64,000 bases of DNA, taken from Stachybotrys elegans (lineage: Eukaryota; Ascomycota; Sordariomycetes; Hypocreales; Stachybotryaceae). The position numbers and the translations under genes were made by a program. The notes beneath the pieces are model-generated. The model was not told where the DNA came from and did no database searches. It worked only from the letters and a program-made list of their open reading frames with translations. The stretch covers positions 5,580,001 through 5,644,000 of the forward strand of contig JAGPNK010000001.1 in NCBI GenBank assembly GCA_020746835.1, in the 5' to 3' direction. Of the stretch, positions 44,887 through 57,000 are shown one piece after another (the stretch's first letter is position 1; each line of letters begins with the position of its first letter).

Positions 44887-47800
44887 TTAATTGAGGGTTA
44901 CAGAAGCATTCAGGTCTGTCGAAAAGGCAGTAATTGTCCTGCAAAGCGAGTCGAAAAGCCCCTCTGCGAACTCTTGACTGATCATGTGGTCATGAGCATA
45001 TGTGACACACACTTCGATGCTTGCCGCGTCCAAAGGCGTGGTAATGACACTAAAGTCTGCCCCATCTTCTTCTACTGCCAGTGCACCCACGCGGTATGAG
45101 TTGCTGCCAATGGATAAGCTGCCAGTTTGAGGCATGCTCTGGTGTTGGAGCACGGTAGAGAATGTCATGTCTGCATCCCAGTCGGTGCACTTTGAAATGA
45201 TCTCGCGGAAGCCAAGCGATTCGTATGGCATGTTCTCGACCTGCTGGTCTTGGATATGGCGGAGAAGCTGGAGAACATTCCAGGAAGGTTGGAAGCGGAC
45301 ACGGACCGGGACGGTGTTGAGGCACGGTCCGATAATATTCTCGATTCCAGAGACCCCAGCAACATTGCGGCCGCTGATGAGATGGCCAAATACAACGTCG
45401 GACTTGCCGGTGACTTGAGCGAGCACCATGGACCACGCGGCTTTGATGATGGTAGCGCTGGTGATGTTGGAAGATGCAAGCGATTGAACAGCAACCACCT
45501 GCCTGAGCGTCTGCACCGGGCTCATGGACATATACTGACGCCCTCGGCTGACAATGTCGGTCATGGAAGCGCCCTTGAGAAGTCTCCTCCAGTAGTTGTA
45601 GTGATCAGAGTTGATCTTGCCCAACGCAGCGCGGACAAATTTGGCATACGAAGGGGCTGGTGTGATGGGCTCGCCCTCATAGCACGCCTTGAGTGCATTG
45701 AGGATAGCGGGGAAGCATACACCGTCGTACTGCGCGTGAGAGATTCGCAAGAAGATCCTGTGGCGATCTGACATACTCTGCTTGGCGATGATGAAGCGGA
45801 CGTTTGACTCTCCGAGGCGTGGCTCCTCCTCCCGATGCTGTCTCTCGAGATCGATTGTGAAATCTTCAATATCTTCGACGTCCTCATAGACGCGGACATC
45901 GGGCTGGAGATGGCGGAGCACGACTTGTAGGTAACGCTCCTCGTAGGAGATGAAGACAGTTCGGAGGATGTCGTAGGATGCAACCACATTGATGATACTT
46001 TCGTGGAGTAGCGAGACGTCCAAGGGGCCAGATCCATCCAGGTAAAAATGGTTTAGCATCCATCGCGACTCGAGCATACCTCCAGCAATTGCAAGGGCTT
46101 GGAAATCGGTCGTGGGGAGAACATCCGCGATGCTTGCCCGTGAAACGCGCACAACTGGGCAGACATGCTCGCGGATGAACTGATCGACATCCTTGCGGTC
46201 GATCAAAGAGAACGGCTCATAAGTTTCTTCCTCAACGCCCATCATGTCCTTCTTGGTCGAGTACAGTGACTCGAGAAGAGTCTCGTCGTCACTAGATGTC
46301 GTCTCCGAGTCTTCGCCGGACCTCGACAAAAGACACTGGAGAAGCTCACCGAATGTTGGGTTCTTGAAGATATCCGCCACGTTCAGCGGCATGTCCTCCT
46401 CCCTGGCGCTGCCTACCATGGACATGGCAATGATGGAATCACCACCAAGCTCGAAGAAGCTGTCGTGGTCGGTCACCATGAGGTCGCCGAGGCCGAGAGT
46501 TCTTCGCCACAGCGAGTTTAGTCTCTCGCTCATCGACTCTCTACGGCGAATCTGAATGCTGGGTCGTTTGGATGAGGAAGAAAATCTCGTGGACGAGCCC
46601 ACCTCGGAAACCGGGCTATTGACAAAGCTCGTGACAGCACTTGAACCCTTGCGTCGACGTCCACCCCCTGAAAGACGGGGGCGGAAGGGCTTGTGGGAAA
46701 GCTGTCGCTTGGCTTCCTTGCTGGTCTCCGTAATCATCTTCTGTAGCATGATTGTGTCGAGGGCAACTGCCTGGGGAGACAGCGGTCGTGAACTGACTGG
46801 TTGAGGACTGTCGATTAGCCTCAGCTGAGAAACATCTTGCTCGGAATTATTGATAAAGTTATCCAAGAGATCGGAGAATGTCCTTGCAAGCTGCTCCGCC
46901 TGGTTGGCAGAAAGAATGTCGCTCCAGTAGCGGAAGACGACGCCTTCGTCATAGCGGGCAGTGTTGACGTTTAGGGTAACAGCATACTCGCTGGGATCGT
47001 GAGCCTCGACTGGCTCAAAGGTGATGGTTTCTTGGGAAGAGGCGTCTACTGAACCAGAGTTTTGAATGGATACAGCTGTGTTGAAGAATGACTTCTTCGC
47101 CATACCGAGAGCGTGGTTCACCCGAGCGAGGGAGTAGTGCTGATGCGGCAAGCTGGCGAGGTAATCCTCCTGCGCTTTATGGAAGAGCCCCTTCAGAGGC
47201 ATTCCAGAAGAGACGTGGAATCGGAACACGAGCATGTTGATGAACGGTCCGACAATTTCTTCGATATTCTCAACAGGGGCATCGCGGCCCGATGCAAGAT
47301 AGCCGAAGCAGATGTCTTCCGATCTCGTGTAGACCCGAAGCGTAAGAGCCCAGGCAACGAGCATGAGGCTGGAGAATGTGACGCCAGTCGCTGAGCACAG
47401 GGCGTGCAACTCGGAGAAACGGTCGAAGGTGAGGGCAATTGATTCGAGGCTTCGCTCAGTGTCGGACTCTTGCGTAAGTCGTGGGAACTCTGTCGGCTGC
47501 GCTCCGCGCAGGTAGGTAGTCCAGAACGCTTGACTGAGGTCTGTTGGTCGTGAAGATGTGTACTTGACATACTCTCTATATGTGGGAGCATCGCCATCTG
47601 GAAGAGAATTGTTGTATGCTCTAGTGATATCACGCATGACCAATGCCGTTGAGGCACCGTCCGTAACGGCGTGATTCATCTCGAGCTTCATGAAGACTTT
47701 GCCCTGGGGTGTTTGGCAGATGGTAATCTGATAAGGCAAAGCAGGGCCAGGTCCTTCATTCGTCTTTTGCAGCGAGCGCCCGTTGAGCTTGGCCATGACC

Positions 47801-48095
47801 TGGATCTCCTTGCACTTGAGGATGGTGATATTCGTGGCACGGGGCTTCAGGACGACTTGGTCGAAACTGCCGCCGCGGTAGACGCTGTTGATGAAGATTG
47901 TCCTCAATGCAGCGTGATGGTTGACCACCTGAGCACATGCTTGTGCGAGCTTATCTGCGTTGACGGGGCTGCCCGCAGCGGCTTGGACTTCGAGGACAGT
48001 GTGGAAAAGATAGCGGGCAGGATCTTGCAACTGGCTAAGTAGCATGCCAGTCTGCATTGGAGAGCATGGGTAGATGTCCTCTACTTCCTCAAAGC
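44887..48095 (-). other. NRPS A-less C5-linker-T5-C6 tail
   Basis: C5 (VEDIYPCSPMQTG; NHAVTDGAS) is followed by about 95 residues rich in Ser, Arg and Lys (46530-46810) where an A domain would be expected. T5 (FFELGGDSIIAM) and a last condensation domain C6 (SHAQYDGV in place of HHxxxDG) follow, then the stop codon. C-T-C ends resemble the tails of fungal siderophore synthetases and fit iterative or cyclising release. Confidence 0.8.
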
Positions 48096-51000
48096 TGAAG
48101 ATGTTGGAGGCAGGGAGCACCTTGGTTATGAGTCTCTGCAGCTCAGCATAGTTGACAGGCATCAGGGGAATGTCGCTGAGGGTAGGGGCGGGAGTGGTCT
48201 GGCTGAGCTTGCTGATAGTTTCTTCTAGGACCGCCTTGCAAATCGATACCCATTTCGAGATGCGATCCTGGTGCAGCATGCTCTTGTTGTACATGAAGAC
48301 GAACTGGATTCCCTCATTCGTGACGGAGACGGAGATCTCGAACAGGGCCAGACGAGCCGTCTTTGACCCAACATCTGAGAGTTCTTGCTGCTGCTCTTCA
48401 GTTGGTTCGAAGTTGAAAGGCGACAGCAGGGACTCCTCTTGGCTTGACTGTTGTGTACGGCCAAGGTAGTTGAATAGAATCTCCATGGCATTGTCATCGC
48501 CTATCTCTGCCTGCCCAGAGTTGGTAAGATAGCGGTGAGCGAAATAGGGTCTGCCGTTGTCTGGGATGCTCCGGCGGACGTCCTTGACTCGGCGGATAGA
48601 CTCGATGCCGTCATCCAAGTTGTCTGGCGCTATCCTCACAGGGCAGAGGGAAGTAAACCATCCGACTGTTTGCGAGATGTCGATGGAGCTGTCCCAGACT
48701 TCACGTCCATGGCCCTCGTTGAAGAGTGTTGGGATATCGCGCTCTGCAAATGTGACGCCAAAGGACTGCAGGACGGCGGAGATGAACAAGTCAAGTGGTT
48801 CTGTCCTGAGCGGCGCATGACCATCTCCCAATGCCAGCGAGGTAAGGGCCGGATCGGATACGACAAACGAGCGACGAGCTACATCACCGTAAGTGTTGTC
48901 CTTGTCGAGCATTCCCCAGAACCCAAGGTCAGCATTGCTTGGCTGGAATGGCAGCTTGCCGGCTGTGGACTCGGAAAGCTTTGCGTGTTGAGCCTGAGCA
49001 TGGCACCAAGACTGGAAGGAGAAGGGCTTCCGGGCATCCAGTGATGCAGTCTTCAGGTAAGCCTCCAGGTCTCGAATAATGCTGAACCAAGAGACGACGT
49101 CAATGACAAGATGATGTGCGACCAAGGAAAGGACGAGAGGGCCGTCAGAGAGTTGAAAGGCATCGGCGGCAAACAGCGGGCCAGTTTGGATGCTGATGCT
49201 GTTCTGGCTGCGTGAGATCAGTGAAGTCATTGCGCACTCATCCACATTTTCATGGAAGCGGAAGCTGTAAGACGAGTTGATGTCTGCTGAGATGGTCTGA
49301 CTCCAAGTTCCGTCCTGCGACTTGGCGAATCGCGACCTGAGCATCGAGTGTCTCTCAACAAGAGCATGAATTGCCTGCCGGAAGCTCTGGGGCTGGATCG
49401 GGTCGCGGACCTCGAGGAGCTGGCTCTGGTTGAAGCGGTCCCCGTGTTCCTTGTCAAGGCTGTTATTGAAGAAGAGCTGCTGGATGGGTGAGAGGGAGAA
49501 TGGGCGGTTGACCTGCTCCTCGTATTCCGTGCTGTCGGGCTGCGACCTTCGATCTTCCGTGTCGATGAGCTTCGCAAGGTCTGTTATGGACTTGCTCTTG
49601 ATGATTTCTTGCATTGACAACCGAATCGAGTGGTCGCGGCATCGGGTCATCATCTGCATTGCGCCAATCGAGTCGCCGCCCATGCTGATGAAAGACTGGT
49701 TGATGGGCATAGCCTCTTCAGGCATGCGGAGAATTGATGCCCATATCTGTCTCAAGAGCTGTCCAGTGGGTGACTCAGGCTCTTCAATGACTTCGCTCTC
49801 ATCTGCGCAAGCGGCCTCCTTGTAGGTTATCATGTCCATGGACGCAATCCACGACCGGACCTTGGTCCTGTCGAGCTTTCCAGACACCATCAGGGGCACC
49901 GCCTCCACAACGAGCCAGGTAGAGGGAACCATGTATGGCGGGAGGTGCTCAGATAGACGATCCTGGATAGCAGAGATGTGTTGCCGAGCCGCGAGAATTT
50001 GTGAGGCAGAGACAGGGACGCAATCCGTGGAGGCATTGGAAGCAACAACAGAAGCATCGGTGTCGATGAGTTCTCGCAGAGAAACAACAGCCACTAGCCG
50101 TCCCTTGCAGATTCCAGTCTTTGGCAGGCTGACAAGTGCGTGACGAATACGCTGGTCGCCCTCGAGATTGGCCTCAATCTCACCAAGCTCCATTCGCTGG
50201 CCGTTTAGTTTTACTTGGAAGTCCTTGCGGCCCATGAATGTCAGGGTGCCGTCGGGGTTGTACTTGACAAGGTCTCCAGTCTTGTAGAGGCGTGTAGGTG
50301 CCTGGCTCCCTGTGTCTTTGAAGTAGTGAGCCCATCCAGGGTTCTCGATGAAGGATTCGGCCGTCTTCTTTTGGTCGTTGAGGTAGCCGCGAGCAACAAT
50401 GGGGCCTTCCATGAGCAGCTCTCCCACGCATCCAAGGGGAGTGAGGTAGTTGTGGTCGCGGGGGTCAACAATCCATGTACGCCCACCTTCCATGCCACGG
50501 CCAATGATGGTGTGGTTCTTCTGCTGAGAGACGTTTGTGTTTGAGACGCTGAAGATGGTGCATTCGGCTGGTCCGTAGCCATTCATGAGTTCAACGCGGT
50601 CGGCCCATCTCTTGATAGTCTCCGGAGTGAGGGCCTCGCCACCACAGACAAGAGTTTTGAGGGTCTGGAAAGAAGAAGGATCAAGGATGTTGGCAACAGA
50701 AGGTGTCAAGAATGCCCAAGTCACGCCTAGATCATTCATGGCGCCTGCAAGATCTCCCGTTCTCATTTCTTCACTCGGCACGCAAAGGCAGGCTCCCGCT
50801 GTAAAAGCGGCAAATGTCTCGCCCATGCCGATGTCGAAAGCGTACGACGAGAAGTGGAAAACGCGTGATGACTGTTCGAAGTTCATTGTCTTCATGAATG
50901 CCCTTGAGCTTGTGCAGAAGGAGTACTGTTCAATCACGACACCCTTGGGCTTTCCTGTGCTTCCTGACGTGTAGATGACGAAGGCAGCGTCGCGGCTCGT

Positions 51001-54000
51001 GACAGTAGGCAAGACGTGGTGGCGATATTCGGTCTCAAGAGAGATCAAGTCGGAGAAAAGTGAGCTGTTAACGGGCACGATGGTGTTGACCCATCCTGAG
51101 AAGCGCTCTTGGTGCTGAGGAGAGCAGAGAGCAATGGTGGCTTGGCAGTCTCTGGCAATCTCGGTGTGGCGGGCTGGAGGGTGAGATGGATCCAATGGCA
51201 CAATAGTGCCTCCAGAAAGAATGACCGAAAGCATAGATATCGAAGTCCAAAGAGACTTGTCCATGCAGCAAAGCACGAGGCTGCCGTGTCGGAGACCCTT
51301 GCTGATCAGGAACTTGGACATGCGGGTAGCATGGCCACTCAGGGCTTTGTAGCTGAGTTCGCCATCCCACGCACTGATGGCAGTTGCGTCGGGCAGCCTG
51401 GAGACAACCTGCGAGAACAGGGACGGGATTGCATCCTCAACGTGGACAAACTTGAAGTTGTTCCATTCCCGAATCACCTGGACATCCTTGGGACCACACA
51501 GGCTCAACTCGCCAACCTTGATGGTCGGGTCTCGAGATGCCGTGTTCAGTTGCTGCACCACAAAGCCGAACTGGTCAATCATGCTCTTCATCTGCCATTC
51601 TGTGATGACTGTATCATGGTAGTGAATCGTCAGCGCCAGGCCCTGCACTTCGATGGAGCATTCGACGACAAGCGGGTATGTGAAGAAGTTCTCCTCTGTG
51701 TGATCGTCCACCTGCTGCATCAATGTGTTGTCTTCGGCAGCGCCTTCAGAGGACTGGATGACAAGAAGGTTATTGAAGTCGCATGCCTGAGCAATATGCT
51801 TGCCCAGCCGCTTGATGGCCTGCAGACCAGTATGCTGGTATGGTATGACCTCAATCGCCTTGTCATGAATCGACTTGAGGAATTGTCTGACAGACATTTC
51901 TCGTTTGATCTCAATGCGCGTGGGAACAGTGGTGAGAGTTGGACCAAGAACATCACTAACGCCAGGGAGAGCAATATCGCGTCCAGACAGCGTCTCGCCA
52001 AACACAACATCGTCAGAGCTGGTCTGGGAGCCCACAACAAGCGCCCACGCTGCGCGCACTATTGTAGGCAGTGTGATATCCATATCGAGGCCTCCCGCGC
52101 CGCACTCGACTGCACGCTTCAAAGTGATCCCAGATGGCTTGTCTGTGGCTGAGACAGAGGGGAAACGCGTGGGTGCTGCTCCATCAAGCCGGGCCTTCCA
52201 GAACTCGTTAGAGGCTTGAGTGTTGAGATCTGTCAGGTATCTGGCAAAGCTGACGAATGGCACGATTGAGGTCATGGGAGCTGCTTGATGATAATGGTCC
52301 TCGACAAGCTTGATCATGGACGGCATGCTCCAAGCATCATAGAGGGCGTGATGAACCGCCCAGACAAAATATTTGGGACCAGTGCCCTGCTCGTTGACAA
52401 GAGTGTAGCGTGATAGAGGTCCGCCATTGCGCCCGGGAATGGACGTGGTGTTGCCCGTCGCCGTCTCAAGGCTCTCGGCCGACTCCCAAGAGAGTGACCG
52501 CGGCTGGAAAACCACTTGGTAGAACCTGGAAGATTTGGCGTTGATAATTCGAGCCCTCAGTATCTCGACACGGTCGACAGTCATTTGCCAAGCAAGCTTG
52601 AATCGGGCAATGTCGATATCTTCTGGGAGCTTGAAGATGTTTTCAGCGACATAAGCACCAGGCTGCTGGAGCGACAAAGCAACGAGACCCTCCTGGAGCG
52701 GACTGCATGGGTATACATCCTGTATCTGGGCCTGAGAGATGCCACACAGTGCGGCAACCTCGTCCAGCAGAGAAGTAGGCGAGGCCACGTCTCCGAGCAG
52801 TGACAGGGGAGAAACAACAGCGACCCCACCGTCATTCAGCTCACCGCAGAACTTGGCCATTTCGGAGAGCTTGGGGTATCTGAAAACATTGATGACGGTC
52901 AGTGCGATATTGTCGCTTCTGGCGAGGGCGACAAGCTTCATAGCCCCGACAGAGTCTCCGCCGAGACGGAAGAAGCTGTCGTCAATGTTGATGGAGTCTG
53001 CGTCGATGCCGAGGATCTTCTGCCACAGCTTCTGTAGCCTCTTCTGCATAATGGTGGCTGGCCTCCGCTTCTGGCCTGCAAGAGCAAGCTTGTATGCACC
53101 CAGGCTCTGTTGTGGTATGCTCTGTACAATGGCCTTGAGTCGTGAACGATCGAGCTTTCCTGCCAGGGTCCAAGGCATCTTGACAACCGGGATGTATATG
53201 GTTGGAATCATGTACGAAGGAAGCGCATCCTTGAGGGCCGACCTGAGAGAGTCTGCAAGAGTCATGATGGATATGGACATGTGAAGAAGAAGGTTGTCCA
53301 GCTCGGAAACAGCATTCCCACCAGTGCCAAGCACATTTTCTGCGACAGTAAAAAAGACGGCCAAGGCCTTCGCCGATGTCTTGCTCTGGGGAATAACCAG
53401 GTCCACGGCTGACTGAACATCGGTAGGCAGATTAACCTTCACATGGTGCTCAATCTCTCCCAGTTCAATGCGCTGTCCGTTCAACTTGATCTGGGTATCC
53501 TTCCTGGCTTTGTAGTTGAGAGAGCCGTCCGAGTTGTACACGACGAGATCACCAGTCTTGTACATGCGATCAGTGCGGTCACCTGCAAGCTTCAAGGCGG
53601 CCCTCCATGGTGGGTGTTGAATGAAAGCCTCTCGCGTCTTGATTTCGTTGTCAAGATACCCTCTGGCAACAATCGGGCCTTCGACAACCAGCTCGCCGAT
53701 GCTGCCGATTGGCATGAGGCGGTTATGATTGCGTGGATCAACGACCCAGCTTCGGCTGCCTACTGCATGTCCAATACAAGCCGGCTCATTATTCAGTACC
53801 CGTCCGTCTTCGTCTACCTTTGTGCTGGTCGCTGCAATGACGGACGTTTCACTCGGACCGTAGGCATTCACCAGGCTAGCTTCCTTGGACCACTTGGTGA
53901 TGTGGTCCTTGGACATGGCCTCTCCACCAGTGACAAGCACCTTTAGACTGGGAACGCTACCGGGCTTCAACACATTTGCCACCGATGGGGTGAGCAGCGT

Positions 54001-57000
54001 CCAGTTGATCTGGAACTTGTCGATAACTGCAGCCAAATCATTGAGCCGATCCTGATCGCTGGGGATGCAGACACAGCCGCCGACAAGGAGAGTGGACAGG
54101 ATCTCCATGATGCTGGCATCAAAGGTATGGGATGCGAATTGCAGCACCCGAGACGTGGAAGTCATTTTGATCGCCTTTGCATGGGCAGTAGCAGCCGTTG
54201 TGAATGCGCCGTGTTCGATGATTGTGCCCTTGGGTAGTCCAGTGGTTCCAGACGTGAAAATGATGTAGGCTGGATCATGAGGACTGACTTGTACCACTAG
54301 CGCCTCGGATGTTGTGTCAAGAAGGGCCACTGATTCCTCGCCGACGGCGAATATATCGATGCCTGAGTTTTCGAACTTGTTCCGCAGCGAAGGGGAGCAG
54401 AGAACAACCTTCGCGTTGATGCTCTGCAGGAGGAAGCTGATGCGCTCTGGCGGATGCGTTGGATCGAGCGGAACAAATGCTCCGCCAGCCTTCAGGACGG
54501 ACAGCATTGCCACGACTGTCCAGGCAGACTTCTCGAAACAAAGGGGGACGTAGACCCCGGGTTGGATGCCAAGCGACACCAGGTGCTGGGCGATGCGAGC
54601 CGCGACGGCATTCAACTCGTTGTAGGTCATGCGTGCATCCCAGGCATCTACCGCGGGAGTTGTGGCAGGTTTCTGCTGTGCGTTGGACTCAATGACGTGG
54701 TGAACGCATCGCTCAATAGATACTGGCTCAGCGTGGTTCCAATAAGCAAGCTGGTGGGAGCAGTGCTGGCTGAGGAGGTCGAGATCCCTCACCGGGGTGC
54801 TTGGCCCAGAGCTGAGGATGGAAGTCAAAATTTGATCGAAAGTCGAAGCAATGTTCTTGGCCTGTGAGTCGGAAATCTTGTCGGTCCAATAGCACAGCTG
54901 CAGCTCGGCGCTCGAGTCCCAGACCTCCACGTTGACGGTGATGGTGTATTCACTGGGGTCTTGCGCATCACTGATGTCAAAGGATAGAGGGCCAGTCGCC
55001 ATGCTCTTGGAGACTGACCTGCGCTGGAAGGAATAGGCTGTGTTGAAGAGCGGAGCATTGGCAGTGTGCGTTTCATGCTGGATGTCGGCCAAAGAGACAT
55101 GCTTGTGCTGCATACCCTTGAGCAGGTGTGCCTGGAGATTGCTCAGGACTTCCCCGGTGGGGGATTCTGGGTTGAGAATCACACGGCAAACGAGCATGTT
55201 GATGAAGACACCAATAGCCTCATCAATGCCGTCAACAGGGACGTCCCTACCGGAGACAAGGTAGCCAAAGCACACATCATCGAGCCCCGTGTAAGCCTGC
55301 AATACCAAGGCCCAGGCAAGCTGGAGGACATTTGAAAGTGTCACGCCATTGTCTGTGCAAAATTGTTGAAGACCTGCAGCGTTGCTAATATTCTGGTCAA
55401 TGGCATGCAGAGCTCTAGGCTCTGTTGTTCCATCGTTGAGTGTTGGGAAGTAGCAAGGCTCAACTCCGGAGAGGTATTCCTTCCAGTGACCGATGCTATT
55501 GGTGTTGGGAGCAGCCTGCAGATGCGCAATGTAGTTGGCGTAGGCCGACATGTTCGATGGCGGGAGACTTCCGTGGTAGGCCATGGCAAGGTCTCGGAAC
55601 AGGATTGGCATGGAAGTACCATCCGATATGGCATGACTCATTTCAAGAAGGCAGAATACCCTGCCGCTTGTTGTCTTGCATACCGTCAGGCGATGCGGTG
55701 GCTCATGCTCAGGCATGCCGAGCGCAGATTCAACGCCGAGACCAACCTCCTCGCCACCACAGGACGATTGAAGAATCTTGGCAGCATGCTTCTTAAGGAC
55801 GACTTGGTCAACAGCACCTTCTTGTGTCAAGCTTGCCACAAATACGGTGCGCAGGGTGGCATGGCGCTGCACAACTGACTGCCAGGCATATGCCAGGCGC
55901 TTTTCGTCAACCGTCGTACCAGGCTGCGTGCTTTTCACCTCAAATTTGACTGAGTAGGCGTAACAGTCTGGGTTCTTGATCTGTGTGAAGATGATGCCTT
56001 GCTGGACTGGAGAGCAAGGATACACGGCCTCGATGTCGTTCAGAGAAGAGAGTCCCATTTGAGGAAGCTTGCTGCGAAGTTGAGACAGCCCGGTGAAAGC
56101 CATGGGAAGCAGAGAGAAGTCAGCCATCGTAGGCTCGGGTTGTGTGTGCGAGAGCTTCTCGACTGCCTGGTGCAGATATTGGCGGAAAGTCGCCATCCAG
56201 CGACCGATGGCATCTTGGTGCTTCATATGGCGGTTGATGGAATAATGGAAGTTGAGGGTACCAGCAACAATAGACGCCGAGATTTCAACAAGAGAAAGTC
56301 GAGGAATGCTTGGTCCAATATCCGTGAGAGAGTTGACTGAATCCATGCTGTCATTGCCAAGCGTCTTAAAGACGGACTCTTCGTCTTCAATCTCTTGCGT
56401 CTGGCCGAGGAAGTTGAATGCAATTTCAACAGGCCACTTCTGAGTTTCCTCCTCAGATAACAGGCTACGGGCAAAAGCAGGACGTCCCTTTCCAGGGATC
56501 CTGCGCCGGAAGTCCTTGACCCAGACCACAAAGTCCAAGATATCGGCCTCCATGGGAATAGACTCTGGCAAGTAGATTGGGCAGAGAGTTGTGAACCAGC
56601 CAACAGTGCGCGACAGGTCAGTCTTGTTGTCCCAAGGCTCTCTTCCGTGGCCCTCATTGAAGATTGGAGGAGTCTGAAGGCGGTCGGAGAAAGTTTGGCG
56701 GAAACCACATAGCATTGAGGCAATCAAAACGTCGACAATATCGGTCTGGAGAGATGCATGGCATGGTCCCAGTAGAAGGCTGGTGGTCTGAGGATCAATA
56801 GTAAACGCCTCATTGATCGCGTCACCATGAACATTGGGCATATCTTCCATGCCCCAGTAGCCTAGATCGGGAGATGGCATGGGGATGCGGTGGAAGACCT
56901 GCTCCATCGAGGTATTGAGCGCCTGTTCGTGCTGGAGCGTGTTCCAGGTCTGAAACGACAGCGGCTTTTGTAGGCTCGTGGACTTGGAGGTCAACAGAAG

